64,000 nt of DNA. Origin: Sordariomycetes sp. S80-01Y (Eukaryota > Ascomycota > Sordariomycetes). Below are positions 1-10,663 of the stretch, in pieces. Each line of letters begins with the position of its first letter. Position 1 is the first letter of the stretch. Below the pieces are notes generated by a model. That model saw only the letters and a program-made list of their open reading frames with translations. It had not been told where the DNA came from and did no database searches. Made by a program: the position numbers and the translations under genes. The stretch covers positions 682,001 to 746,000 of the forward strand of contig JAXQJY010000024.1 of the NCBI GenBank assembly GCA_037042185.1, given 5' to 3'.

Positions 1-295
1 AACATCATGATCAACGACGCCAACGCGGACAAGGACACCATCACGGGCCTGCGCAGCCCAACCAACTTCGGGCGGCCTAACTGGGACATGATCTTTAGGG
101 GCATCAGGAAGCTACACAGTCCCGCCGAGGCGGGCGTCTTCTTCTGCGGGCCCAAGGGGTTAGGAAGTGCACTGCACGTCTATTGTAACAAGTACACGGA
201 ACCTGGGTGAGTTTCGCCTTGCAATGTAGCCCTTTGAAGATGTTTCTAACAGCCGATGCAGCTTCTCGTTTGTTTGGGGCAAGGAGAATTTCTAG
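1..295 (+). CDS. noxA: NADPH oxidase catalytic subunit, NoxA/Nox1 type, C-terminal part (5' truncated)
   Basis: The window opens inside this gene. Frame 1 gives the end of the NADPH-binding domain, with GRPNWDMIF and then FFCGPKGLG, the nucleotide-binding Cys-Gly motif of the gp91phox/ferric reductase family. The frame reaches a stop at 208, but a GTGAGT donor at 207 and a CAG acceptor at 261 define a 55-nt intron. Splicing gives the family-typical tail FSFVWGKENF and a TAG at 293-295. About 79 C-terminal residues are visible; the six-helix heme domain lies upstream of the window. Fungal Nox enzymes transfer electrons from NADPH across the membrane to make superoxide for hyphal and sexual development. 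The A rather than B class is inferred from the GRPNWDMIF and FVWGKENF wording and is less certain than the family. Confidence 0.85.
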
Positions 296-485
296 AGTGA
301 TGATATCTGATTGGAGATGGTGTAGCGAGTGCGCAGGACGCAGGATACCCTCGAGACGGCGTGGATATACATGGCCCGTGATAATGAGTTTGGAACACAC
401 CTTACTTTAGATAAGGTATGAGGTACTAGTTAGTAGTACTTAGACAAAACTGCTTCGATGACCGCATGCGCCTTATCGACGGGGC

Positions 486-493
486 CACGTGAT
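486..493. promoter_or_regulatory. CACGTGAT E-box-like octamer
   Basis: One of seven intergenic CACGTGA(C/T) octamers in the window; this one follows the NADPH oxidase stop by about 190 nt. The core matches basic helix-loop-helix (Cbf1-like) sites. Function is inferred only. Confidence 0.3.
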
Positions 494-1362
494 ATCCTGA
501 GCATGAACCACCGAGATTAGCATGTTTAACTCAAACACCAAGCTTAAGCACATGTCGTAGACAGTCCATTATTATGGCCCGAACGGAATAAAAAGCAAAC
601 ACCCGCTCCGGGCCATGCACGGAATTCGAGACGTGGCGCAGCAACGCGACAAACAGCCAGGGCCGGACTGGTTGAAAGAAGCTGCGCGTCGGGGAGTGGC
701 AGCGGCATGACGCAGGCGGACCTCGTATTCAAGTTCCCACCTGGGCCATCATCAGAGAGGATCCGGCGCAAGCGCGCCAAAAAGGGGACGGCTCGTTCAC
801 ATGATGACCGCTAGCGGTGATGGAATGATCAGCGCTGTCATTTTGGGGGGAAGGGGGTCGCTGGGGGAGCCAGAGGGCACTGCAGCCACAGCACGGCCCA
901 AGACGGCAGTTTACTCGTTCACGGTCGCTCTTGGGTGGAAAGAAGAGTCGAAGAAGGAAGTCGCGACTGACGATGGGTGTAACGTCTCCTTCCTGCCAGC
1001 TGCCGGAGGGTCGGTGCTATTTGTCGGCTAGACTCAGTACGGCACTTGGGGTACCTCAGCAGAGCCAGGGCAGGAGCGCTGATGGGAGTCGTTCCTGCCT
1101 GTTTGGTGGACGCTTGATGTGAGTGAAACGCTGTTGTTGCGGGGGGGTTCAGTAAAAGACGTCAGATGCCTTTCCTTTAATGATGGCCTCACTTAATCCT
1201 CTTCATCAACATCACTGCTCTCGTCAGCGTCCCAGAAAGTCACCAGACCAGATGCGGCAGACCAAACTCGTGTTGAGCTAGCAGATTCTGTCAAAGTCAA
1301 ATACGGACCACCAATCAGTGCCTGGTCACACGAGGCCTCGAGAGCCCGCGTTGGACAGCCGT

Positions 1363-1380
1363 AGCAGCAGCAGCAGCAGC
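1363..1380 (+). repeat. (AGC)6 microsatellite
   Basis: Six perfect AGC units in the non-coding region upstream of the mucin-like gene. Confidence 0.8.
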
Positions 1381-1817
1381 CGCCTCGGTTCCGCCTGTGA
1401 CGACCCGTCGTGCCGCCAGGGGCCAGACCGGACCTTGACTGCGCTCAAAAGCCTTCGCCAATTCTTCGTCTTTCTCTCCGACCCCAAAGTCCATCGATTA
1501 CAGCACGCGTGGCATCCACGCAGAAATCACAGAAAGTGCCTCTGTGGCGGCAGTGCATTGAGTGACGGGGATCCACATCAGAGTCATTTCCGTCTCCGAG
1601 CCTCCCTCCCGCTGCAACTGCAAACTCGGTCTTGGCCCTCTCCCCTGGGACCCTCAACGTCAACTTGAGCTTCAACTTCGACCTTGGCACATACATTTCC
1701 CTTCGCTTTACCTACGACATTCCTTGCGCGCCAACTTCGGCCCTTCATTCATTGATCTACTTTTGTTCTTCTCTTCACCATTTACAACTACTGCTTTTTT
1801 TCCACGCCATAATCACC

Positions 1818-3329
1818 ATGCGGTCGCAGTGGCTGCTGCTGCCCCTGTTCGGCGCCCTCGTCGGCACCGCCGGGGCTGACCTAGGCAGGAGGCAAAACAC
1901 CGGCGATACCACGACCAGCGCTGGTGGTTCTATTCCCTCGACAACCGAAGGCAGTGGTGAAACCCCGCCTGAGACTACGACCGAGCCTCCCCCAGAGACG
2001 ACGACTGACGGCGGCGACGATGGCGGCGACGATGGCGGCAGCAGCGACGTCACCACGACCATCACAACGACTGTAGGCGGAGGAGGTGGCGGGTCGACCG
2101 AGACCACGCGCACCACCGTATCCGTTACTCGCCCTACTACCATTGTTGTCGTCGAGACCGAATTCGAGACTACCACGGTCACCGAGCAGAATGGCGATGG
2201 CACAGCCACTCGCACCGTCTACGAGACCACTACCGTAGTGGACAACGAGCGTCGCGCAATTGACGTCGCCGCACGAACCATTGCCGAAGCCGAGGCCATT
2301 CCCACGGATGATGCGCCCGCTCCTACCGCTGTCGACAGCTACGTGGAGATGATGAAGAGGGAGCCCGCTGTGCCTGCTCACCTAGCCAAGCGCGACACCA
2401 TCACAGTGATCCGAACCGTGAGTGCGGGTGGCGATGATGCAGAGACCGTCACCAGCACCTTCACGCGCACCGTCTTCGATACAACCACCTCTCGCTCCAC
2501 GACCACCAACTTCATCACCGAGACGGACGAGGTCGGCGCGACAACCACCGAAACTGTTACCAGCACGTTGACGGTTACGTCCTCCGATGTCACCACTGGT
2601 GTCACCGAGCCTACCGAAACCGCTGGCGATGGAGGAAACAACGACGGCAGCAACGACGGAGGTGGCGACGGCGGCCTTTCAACTGGCGCCAAGGCTGGCA
2701 TCGGTGCTGGTGTCGGTGTTGTTGGTCTTGCAATCCTCGTTGGCCTCGGCTGGTTCTGCTTCAAGAAGCGTCGCAGCGGCCCCAAGCCTGATCACGACGA
2801 CATGTTTGGATCCTCAGAAGTCCCTGTCGGCGCCGCCGCAGCTGGAGGCGCTGGAGCCGCAGGTGCTGCCGCTGCTGGCCGTCGCACCCCTCCCATGTCG
2901 CATTCTCACTCAACAAGCACCGGCGGCGGTCTCGCGCCTTCGCCAGCAACCACCAAGCCCTACGCAGCCGAAGGATACCGCGGGACGGCCATGGGAGACG
3001 GCAGGGCAGGATATGCCAAACCCGAAACCTACGGCGCCGCCTACACCCGAGCATCAGGCATCAGCCGCAGCCCGGTCAGCGGAATGACGGGCTACTCGCG
3101 CCCCACAGACGGCAGCAACACAATGACTTCTGTCGGCAACGATGCCCTGCCCGAGCACTCGACGCCTGCGGAGATGGAGAGCGTTTCGTCGCCGCAGACT
3201 GCGGAGCTTGGCACCGGCGGCACGGCTGCGAGGTGGGAGAACAGCAATGCCGCCGAGATTGACGGGCAACCCGCGCTGAACACGCAGAGCGGACCTGTAT
3301 ATGAGATGCCGGCCCAGCCTTACCGGTAG
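1818..3329 (+). CDS. Mucin-like Ser/Thr-rich single-pass membrane protein (possible wall-stress sensor)
   Basis: A 503-residue protein from the ATG at 1818. The frame stays open upstream, but this ATG starts a clear signal peptide (MRSQWLLLPLFGALVGTAG) and follows a CT-rich leader. The ectodomain (about residues 20-290) is dominated by Thr, Ser and Val, with two similar TV-rich stretches, and suits heavy O-mannosylation. One transmembrane helix lies at about 295-315 and is followed at once by KKRRS, so the tail (about 316-503, rich in Ala, Gly, Ser and Pro) should be cytosolic. This is the Mid2/mucin-sensor layout, but there is no cysteine-rich WSC domain. Dibasic pairs occur just after the signal peptide and near residues 191-192, where Kex2-type processing is possible. 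No family name can be given. Confidence 0.75.
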   Translation: MRSQWLLLPLFGALVGTAGADLGRRQNTGDTTTSAGGSIPSTTEGSGETPPETTTEPPPETTTDGGDDGGDDGGSSDVTTTITTTVGGGGGGSTETTRTTVSVTRPTTIVVVETEFETTTVTEQNGDGTATRTVYETTTVVDNERRAIDVAARTIAEAEAIPTDDAPAPTAVDSYVEMMKREPAVPAHLAKRDTITVIRTVSAGGDDAETVTSTFTRTVFDTTTSRSTTTNFITETDEVGATTTETVTSTLTVTSSDVTTGVTEPTETAGDGGNNDGSNDGGGDGGLSTGAKAGIGAGVGVVGLAILVGLGWFCFKKRRSGPKPDHDDMFGSSEVPVGAAAAGGAGAAGAAAAGRRTPPMSHSHSTSTGGGLAPSPATTKPYAAEGYRGTAMGDGRAGYAKPETYGAAYTRASGISRSPVSGMTGYSRPTDGSNTMTSVGNDALPEHSTPAEMESVSSPQTAELGTGGTAARWENSNAAEIDGQPALNTQSGPVYEMPAQPYR

Positions 3330-4498
3330 ACGGTGGCGAGGTGGACCAGCAATTGAGGTTCGGCGTCACGGGAGCATCTGCACATAAGGAGGCGAGGCTG
3401 TCATGTTCAGCTTGTATACTGCGCTTTTGAGCATCTGAGAGGAAACACAGGACAGGCGTCGGATCAGGGAGGTAATGAATGTTGCGCCATGTACATAGTG
3501 GACAGAAGAAAAGCCCACGCAAAATTACCAGATTACCATTTTCGCTTTGTACACTGTTTATCTGCCGCCTAGTGCTGGCCCACTGCTTGCTGTCTGAGAG
3601 ATCATGTCATTTTGACCTGCGTGCCGATAGCGCAATAGTTTTCATTGACCTAGGCGTTGATCCTGTCACTGAACACACCGACGGCCGAGGGGTACAGGCC
3701 CGCAGACGCTGGCTCCAATCCGCATCGTCCAGATGGGGTCTGTCCACAAGACAGGTCTATGACACGGCGCACCTCGCGAATATCTGACGGTTGTATGATG
3801 CTTAGAAATAGAAGTCCGGCATCGGTCCAGCGTTGAGCAACCCCAGGCGTCGCGGGAAATGCCGACGGACAATGGGTCGATCGGGGCGGTCATGTCATCA
3901 TGGTTGCACTGACGAAGGGAGAGAAGGAAGTATCTCCCGTCGCATCGAGACCTGTCTGTGCGGTCTTAAAGACCTCCGCAGCTACGCGAGAGGTTGCGTT
4001 CTTGATGAGGCCTGCGTTGTTGCCCATCGATTCGCCCGCCTATACGTATGGGAATCTAAAATCCGACACTCCGGTCTTGAACCAAAAAAAGGCCCGCAGG
4101 GCAGGTGCTGCAGTCGGTTCTTGGCTCCTGCCGCGACCGTTCCAGACTAGTTTCGACGACTAGGAAGGAGGAGGCTGATTGATAAACGCGCACTAGACTA
4201 GTTCGCCTTGCTTCGGGCTTTAGGGTCTTCTTTTTTTTTTCCCGGTCGTTGACTCACTTCAAATTCTACAGCCTCGATATTTGATAGGAAGAGCTCCAGG
4301 TCGCGGGGCGTTCGCTGCGATTGTTGTCTCGGATTCTTGCGCATTCCTGTCTCTTGCCTTTTGTGCGTGCGAGGTGCGCTCTTTCTTGTTTACTGAGGGG
4401 TCAACCATCTCTCAGTGCTCTGGGCCTCACCTCAGACCTCTCACCGGACCTCCCGTCTTTCGACGAGACAGCCTGAGCCAGAGCCGGCTGCCTTCAAC
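3330..4498. other. Intergenic region, no gene seen
   Basis: Between the mucin-like gene and the MFS permease on the same strand. It contains a T run near 4230-4240 and a CT-rich leader before the permease start. Short open frames (for example 3833-4163) show no domain. Confidence 0.6.
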
Positions 4499-6088
4499 AT
4501 GGACTCGACGCCACCGTCAGAGAAGCTGGCCGTCCCGCCGGACAACCACGCCTCCTCCATCGACGAGGACATCGAACTCGCCAAGACAGTCGACGAGCGA
4601 GCCCTGGTCCGCAAACTCGACCTCCACCTCATCCCGCTCATTATGGCGCTCTATCTCTTCTCATTTCTCGACCGCGTCAACATCGGCAATGCGCGGCTCT
4701 ATGGGTTGGAGGAGGACTTGGGCCTGTCGTCGAATCAGTTCCAGGTTGCCGTGTCCATCTTGTTCGTGACCTATCTGCTGTTCGAGGTCCCCAGCAACCT
4801 GGTGCTCAAGCTCTTCACGCCCAGGAGGTGGATTGCCTTCATTGCGCTTGCCTGGGGTCTCATTGCGACAATGACGGGCCTGGTCCAGAACTACGGAGGC
4901 TTGATCGCTGTGAGGCTGTTGCTCGGTGCCGTCGAGGCCGGCCTGTTCCCGGGCCTGAACGTCTACCTGACCTTCTTCTACTCCAAGCACGAGCTTGCCC
5001 TGCGCGTTGGCTACCTCTTCGTCTCGGCTGCGATAGCCGGCGCTCTCGGCGGTCTGCTGGCCTACGGGATTGGACACATGGACGGGATCCAGGGCATGAG
5101 CGGCTGGCGCTGGATTATGATCATTGAAGGCATCCCTTCCTTCCTCCTCGGCGTCATCACATACTTTGCCCTGCCCAACGATGCGCAGAGTGCGTACTTT
5201 CTCACCAAGGAGGAGAAGGCCTTGATGGAGGTCCGCCGGCGCAGGGAGTACGGCAGCACCGCCGGCGCGCAGGAGTTTTCCAAGAAGGACATGGTCAGGG
5301 CCTTTACCGACTGGAAAGTCTGGGCTTTCAGCATTGCGCAGTTTGGGGTTGACACTATGCTTTACGGTGAGTCGTCCATTTGATCCTCGTTTTCTGTATG
5401 GTGACGTGGAGGACTGACGCGAGTCTAGGCTTCTCGACTTTCCTACCAACCATCATCCAGGACCTGGGCGACTGGAGTCCTGCCGAGGTACAGCTCCTGA
5501 CGGTGCCGTGCTATTTTGTCGGCGCCGCGGCGTACATGGCCACCGCGTTCCTTTCAGACCGGACACAGCAACGCGGGCTTTTCTGCATGCTCTTTGGCGC
5601 GATCAGTGTCATCGGGTACGGAGTCTTGCTTTCTGACGCGGCAAGTGGAGTGCACTACTTCGGTTGCTTCCTCGTCGCGGGCGGGCTCTACGTCGTTGTG
5701 GGCTTGCCGCTCGCATGGGTAAGTGGCCTCTACTCGGTTTCCCGTCTCCTGTTACTGACTCCTCCAGCTGCCAACGAACTCGCCGCGCTACGGCAAGCGG
5801 ACGACCTCAACCGGTCTCCAGCTTACCCTCGGCAATACTTCTGGCATCATGTCGGCATTCATCTACCCCAAACCCGATGCCCCACGGTACGTGCGCGGCC
5901 ACGCCGTCACGCTCAGCATGGTTGGCATGGGAACTCTGATATATGCCTTCATGTGGTGGTGGTACAGGAAGGAGAATGACAAGCGAGATGAGGGGACGAT
6001 GGGAGGGAGGAGGAGGTGGGAGGGTCTGACCGAGGAGGAGTTGATGGAGTTGGGTGACGACAGCCCGAGGTATCGGTATACGATTTAG
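4499..6088 (+). CDS. MFS permease, anion:cation symporter family (Dal5/Tna1-like)
   Basis: Three exons (4499-5366, 5429-5718, 5768-6088) encode 492 residues. Introns of 62 and 49 nt have GTGAGT and GTAAGT donors, and splicing restores continuous helices. Residues before helix 1 give RKLDLHLIPLI, followed by FLDRVNIGNARL, the signature of fungal allantoate/nicotinate/vitamin permeases. Twelve hydrophobic segments are visible, with a charged central loop around residues 215-260. The last exon carries the family motif GNTSGIMSAFIY then APRY. Known relatives import small carboxylates, vitamins or purine breakdown products across the plasma membrane; the substrate here cannot be read from sequence. 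The stop lies 95 nt from the stop of the convergent DUF3632 gene. Confidence 0.9.
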
Positions 6089-6183
6089 AGCAAGGTAGAT
6101 GTCGACGTGCTCGGCACGGCCATGATAGACTTTGTCAGGCGTTGCACAGTCTCATAGAAGCAAATTACAAAAAGCTCAAATGC

Positions 6184-7174
6184 TCATTCTGAGGGACCAT
6201 CACCCACGCCTGGGACATCATTCATCGCCCTGATTGCCGCCGACATGCGCTGGACCAGCGACTCATCATACTTCAGCTCCGCAGCCTGCGTGGACAGTTC
6301 ATGCAGCCTGTGCTTCCAGAACTCCCACCGACTGATTCCATTCCGAGGAACAGTGCTGCCACAGAGCGGCCCCGTAGGCAGCGTTTGCCTGCTCTCTTCA
6401 CGAGGGCCCGGTCTAACGACGAAGTGAAAGATCAGTCCGGAGCATCGAAGAAGCCATTCGCACGCGACCCAAATGCGCGTTTCTCCGATTTTGCCTTCGA
6501 TAGCGGGCTCTTCGAGAGCCTCTCTCAGTTGGTCGAGGGGCAGGTTCATCCAAGGGGCGAAGGACGGGGTTGTGAGTCGAGCTGCGAACGAGTTCTGGTT
6601 CTTCCATCCCTCGAACTCTTCTTCTGTGAAGTCGCCTTCGGCTTCGGGGTCTTGAACTACACAACACACCGTCAGTCCTGGTTTTCGAGAAATGGAAAGG
6701 ATGGCATCTTACTGATATCCCACCTGTCTAACATGACGAGCTCCAGGCCTGGCAGCTCTGACCACTCAAGGACTCCCTGTATTAATGAATTCAGTACACT
6801 TTTCATTTTCGGTGGATTTGTTATAGACTTACAGCCCCCGGTGCGATCCCTTCCTTCTGTCGAAGAATGTCCAAAGCCAGCACCAGGGCATCCTGCAACG
6901 GGTGATCCGGGGGTGCCATGCGGGCTATGTCAACAACCAGCATCCATACCCAGTGCAGAAACCCGGAGTTCTTCTCCGCCGGGTCTGCCCCCTCTTCCGC
7001 CTGTGAAGCGGTATGGAGGTCCTCGGCACGGCACACGAATTGGATGTCCTCGGCGAGCTTTGAGGCGATCAAGGCAGCGTCCGCCTCGTACTCGAGAGTG
7101 GCTTTGAATATTCTGGCGGCGGGGCGCTCGTAGTCGTTGACCTGGTCGACAAGCCCTTCGAGGTCGATCTTCAT
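6184..7174 (-). CDS. DUF3632-family protein of unknown function
   Basis: Three exons on the minus strand (7174-6833, 6776-6713, 6656-6184) encode 292 residues. Two 56-nt GT-AG introns interrupt it. The ATG at 7174 begins MKIDLEGL. The middle exon encodes a short segment with LEWSELPGLE and LDRWDI, and the third begins near WKNQNSFAARL. These resemble the W-x-LP and W-x-N-x-N-x-F-A-x-x-L motifs of the fungal DUF3632 family, and a C-terminal WEFWKHRL also fits. The family is common in filamentous ascomycetes and has no assigned biochemistry. No signal peptide or membrane segment is seen, so a soluble protein is expected. Its 3' end faces the MFS permease at very short distance. Confidence 0.75.
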
Positions 7175-7555
7175 CTTCAAGGCTCATAGAAAAGAAGTGC
7201 GAAGACGGCTTATGTTGAGTCGCAATCGACAGACGCTGGAGTAGATAGCGTGTGCAGGAATGGTTAATCGCAACGGCCTACGAGAACGCTCGACGGGGAG
7301 AGCTAAGAACCGGAAGGTCTAGATGCGGCGCAAAGCAGTTGGAGGCAAGATTTCTAATACACAAAAGCTGTGCGACGAGATTCACGACTCGAGGTTCAGA
7401 GTGTAGATTGTGTAGAGGCGCAGCGGTTGGCGCTGGCCGTCTATTCGACCGTTGGCTTGACACAAGTGTCTGTTAGACGCGCGCTTCGACCCCGGTGGAG
7501 GGAGGTGCTTGAGATTGTGCACTAGGATCTCTAGCCATTATATGCAGTCTAGATA
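7175..7555. other. Intergenic region, no gene seen
   Basis: Between two minus-strand genes; it should hold the promoter of the DUF3632 gene. A tRNA-like patch near 7395-7495 was examined and rejected. Confidence 0.55.
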
Positions 7556-8122
7556 CTAACTTTGGTCAGAGCTCTCCTCCTCAAGCCGCCCGGACTCTCG
7601 CGCGTGGCTCGTTCGATCATCTGAATCCCCCTCGAGGTAGTCATTCCTCATCAGTGGCCGAATAAAAGGCGTCTCTGGGCCTTTGTCACGGGCACCGGGC
7701 TCGACTTGAGATCTGTACGGGTGTGAATCCACCTGGTGATTCTCATCGCCAAGATTCAGGGGGATGTGACCTGCAGCATCCAACCATCGATCCGTGCTCG
7801 CGTGCGCCAGGTCTTTCGAAGCCGGATCTATAGCAAATGCAGCATTTCTCCCCACGCTCGTGTCGTTCAGCAGCGTCCTCAGCCTGCGGAAGGGCCGTCT
7901 GCTGACGAGGCCGGCTATGAAGCCAGCCAGCAGCAGGCACGCCCACATCACGAGGAGGAGGATCGCATGTATCGCGCAGCGTTTCCATGGCGGACAAGGC
8001 TGCGAGGCATACCAACGCCGAGGGGTTGCATCGACGCCGATGGTGCCTTGCCAACGACTTGAATGGTTGAGCATCGTCTGACATAGACTCACAAAAGTTC
8101 TTCCCTTCTTTCTTTTGAACAT
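7556..8122 (-). CDS. Predicted small single-pass membrane protein, unknown
   Basis: An open frame of 188 residues from the ATG at 8122 (MFKRKKGRTF). A single strong hydrophobic helix at about residues 50-73 is preceded by WKRC and followed by SRRPFRR, so the acidic C-terminal tail (74-188) is probably cytosolic. There is no signal peptide ahead of the helix. A GTGAGT near the start could begin a very short intron, so the first 25 residues are uncertain. The gene lies 200 nt downstream of the Old Yellow Enzyme on the same strand. I do not recognise the family; the frame could also be fortuitous, although the clear helix and flanking charges argue for a gene. Confidence 0.45.
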   Translation of the reverse strand: MFKRKKGRTFVSLCQTMLNHSSRWQGTIGVDATPRRWYASQPCPPWKRCAIHAILLLVMWACLLLAGFIAGLVSRRPFRRLRTLLNDTSVGRNAAFAIDPASKDLAHASTDRWLDAAGHIPLNLGDENHQVDSHPYRSQVEPGARDKGPETPFIRPLMRNDYLEGDSDDRTSHARESGRLEEESSDQS

Positions 8123-8323
8123 ATGGCACGCATGGGAAAGTTTTGGCGGAAAGAAGTGGACGGTCCGGAGTACGTCGACCCCTTTTTCACAGTTGACTGT
8201 CGAGACGCACAGGGGCGGTGACACTGCGAACCCACGACCGTCTCACGTTCTCTGGAGAGTGTGCCTTCTGGAAATTGCTCCATGTTCAGATACGCTAATA
8301 TTCATGATTGTCTATCGTCCACA

Positions 8324-9433
8324 TCAAGCTTTCACCGCCCTCGAGGCCAGAAACTCCTCGCTGAAGGGATAGTCCGTGTAGCCCTTGCTCTGCACCGGCG
8401 TGTAGAACGTGTCGCGATCGTACCTGTTGAACTCCAGCCCCCGCCGCACCCTGAAGACCAGGTCGGGCGTGCTGACAAAGTACCGGCCAAACGTGACGGC
8501 CACGTCGTGGTCCCCGTACTCGCCGTCCACCGCCTCCCGCGCCCGCTCGGGGGTGTAGCCTCCGGCCACGAAGACGGGGCTGGCGTTCTTCCAGATGTCG
8601 AGGGCAAACTCCAGACCCTCCTGCTTCTCGCAGTCGACGTTGTTGACGACGCGGCTCTCGATGAGGTGCAGGTACGCGATGCCCAGCGCCCGCAGGCCGC
8701 GGATGAGGTGCGAGAACTGCTGCAGAGCGAGCGACACCTCCATCTTCATGGACTGCCACGTGTTCCAGGGGCTGAGCCGGACGCCGACCCTGTCGGCGCC
8801 CACGGCCTCGATGCACGCCTTTGTGACTTCCAGCGCGAAGCGGGAGCGATTCTCCACGCTGCCGCCCCACGAGTCGGTGCGGCGGTTGCAGACGTCCTGC
8901 GTGAACTGGTCCAGCAGGTAGCCGTTGGCGCCGTGCAGCTCCACGCCGTCGAAGCCGGCCGCGACGGCGTTGGCAGCCGCCTGCTTGAAGTCCGCGACGC
9001 AGTCCCAGATCTCCTCCTCGGTCATCTCCCTGGGCGTCTCGCCGCCCTCCATGGCCACGGCGCTCGAGCTGAGGAGCGGGTGCCCGGGGAGGCTGCCGGC
9101 GCGGCCGGGCGCGATGAGCTGGCAGTAGATGAAGCAGCCCCGCGCGTGGACGCCGTCCGTGACCTTTTTCCAGCCGGCGACCTGCTCGGCGGACCAGAGG
9201 CCGGTCGTGTGGGGGCCGCCGCAGTGCCGCGGGGAGATGTGCGTGGCCTCGGTGATGAGGAGGGAGCCGGGCGTGCTGGCGCGCTGGGCGTAGTACTCGA
9301 TCACGTTGGGCAGGGGGACGTGGTCGTCGTCGGCGCGGAAGCGGGTGAGCGGCGCCATGATGATGCGGTGGTCGAGGGAGCACCGCCCGACCTGGAGCGG
9401 CTGGAAGAGCTTGCTGGACGCCATGCTGGTCAT
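8324..9433 (-). CDS. Old Yellow Enzyme-family NADH:flavin oxidoreductase
   Basis: A single-exon gene of 369 residues on the minus strand, spanning a full FMN-binding TIM barrel. Landmarks are FQPLQVGR near the N terminus, MAPLTRFRA, the substrate-binding H167-x-x-N170 followed by Y172 (HGANGYLLDQF), RTDSWGGSVENR and, near the end, VTFGRYFVSTPDL. These match OYE1, in which His191, Asn194 and Tyr196 bind and protonate alpha,beta-unsaturated carbonyl substrates after hydride transfer from FMN. The usual aromatic residue after the active-site Gln (QLW or QLY) is Ile here (QLIAPGR), which should change the pocket. Natural substrates of fungal OYEs vary from oxylipins to alkaloid and polyketide intermediates; none is indicated here. 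Start at the ATG at 9433; a second Met lies three codons in. Confidence 0.92.
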   Translation of the reverse strand: MTSMASSKLFQPLQVGRCSLDHRIIMAPLTRFRADDDHVPLPNVIEYYAQRASTPGSLLITEATHISPRHCGGPHTTGLWSAEQVAGWKKVTDGVHARGCFIYCQLIAPGRAGSLPGHPLLSSSAVAMEGGETPREMTEEEIWDCVADFKQAAANAVAAGFDGVELHGANGYLLDQFTQDVCNRRTDSWGGSVENRSRFALEVTKACIEAVGADRVGVRLSPWNTWQSMKMEVSLALQQFSHLIRGLRALGIAYLHLIESRVVNNVDCEKQEGLEFALDIWKNASPVFVAGGYTPERAREAVDGEYGDHDVAVTFGRYFVSTPDLVFRVRRGLEFNRYDRDTFYTPVQSKGYTDYPFSEEFLASRAVKA

Positions 9434-9671
9434 CTTGATAGGTCCTGAGACGTGTGGTGCTACGGATTCCTGCGCAGCTCCAGGCTCTTGCTGCGAGGGC
9501 GAGGAAGAGCCCCTTTATCAGCGCTCGGTTGGAGTAGTTGGAGACGACGTTCAGCTTCTAGTCTAGCCTCGTCTTTCGGCATAGCACTACCGACAGGGGG
9601 GGTGGGGTGATGCCGAATGTCAGCAAGTCTACGCCTACTGGAGATCTTGTAACGTTATGAGCGGATCCCGA

Positions 9672-9691
9672 GTCGAGTCAGGTCGAGTCAG
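9672..9691 (+). repeat. 20-nt repeat, first copy (tandem decamer)
   Basis: Two tandem copies of GTCGAGTCAG. The identical 20-mer recurs at 12085-12104 in the same intergenic region. Its reverse complement contains TGACTC, the core of Gcn4/CPC1-type sites. Confidence 0.7.
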
Positions 9692-10663
9692 ATTTTGCTT
9701 GGACCCTTCCTTATTAATAGGCTCTGGGCCTTATCGGACCTGTTGGCCAGATGGGGCGGGAAGCGTGGGACCGACCCGATAATCTGGACAGCCAGCCGTC
9801 GGCAGTTTCTGAGCCGATGACGAAATGCCTGGAGACATGACAGAGGACTGCCGTTGCGTGGATTCGTGGTCGAGTAGATTCTAGAAAACATACCTCTGAG
9901 TCGAGACGAAGATAGAACTGTTAGTTAGCAGGCTACTGAGGGTCATCCAAGTCGGAGGTTTGGCCAGGAACACAGTTGAATCCTCGACCGAACGGTGTTG
10001 TGTGATTGGCTGAGTGGTGAAGGGCGGCTTGCATCAGATGCTCAACCACCAGAGGCCCAACCCAGAGAGCTCGCTCAAAAGACGTGAAAACATGGCACCG
10101 AGGATGCGTCGCTGAAATGATCATCTTCGGGAAAGAGGGCTCGATCCATCCCAGTACCGGTGAAGATGTCGTTGAACTCTTGATACCCGAATCAACACAG
10201 AGGCCGCAGGGTAAGTCGTGTCCAGCGTAGGCGCCTTGCAAGATCAGGCACATACATATAGGCCGGATATCTCAGGCTCATATATATGCGTTGGAGGTGC
10301 ATCAACGTTATCGTCTTACGAATATCGCGCTCTCATTAGTGAGACGAACGGATTTGGGGTCACGTCAACGTTGGGTCTTTGTCAGTGACAGCCGACAGTT
10401 GACTCCAACGAGCCAAGTAGCCGACATTCAGCCACCCACCGTTCAGCGACTTCCATCACGACTCTGGAGTTGGAGTCGCCGGAATGTTATCGGCAATCAA
10501 CGTCTCGTATCGATACCGAGGCACGCGATACAAGCCGTGCGCCGTCGCAGCGTCGACACATGGCATTTTTAACCAGGGACGCCTCGCTCGGCAATTAGCA
10601 AGCTCGCGTTACATCGCATGCCCGCACATGGCCTGGCTGCGGGTGCACGACGTCTTTCCTCAT

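Larger units (their letters stand above)
296..1817. other. Intergenic region, no gene seen
   Basis: Downstream region of the NADPH oxidase and upstream region of the mucin-like gene. It holds one CACGTGAT box (486-493), an (AGC)6 run (1363-1380) and, close to the next start, a pyrimidine-rich leader (about 1760-1800). The open frames here are short and show no recognisable domain. Confidence 0.6.

Noticed and set aside
7395-7500. tRNA-like patch (A-box-like GGCGCAGCGGTTGGCGC and a GCTTCGACCCC)
   Set aside because: The acceptor arms do not pair, no 5-bp anticodon stem with a 7-nt loop forms, and the B-box-like part lies in the wrong geometry.
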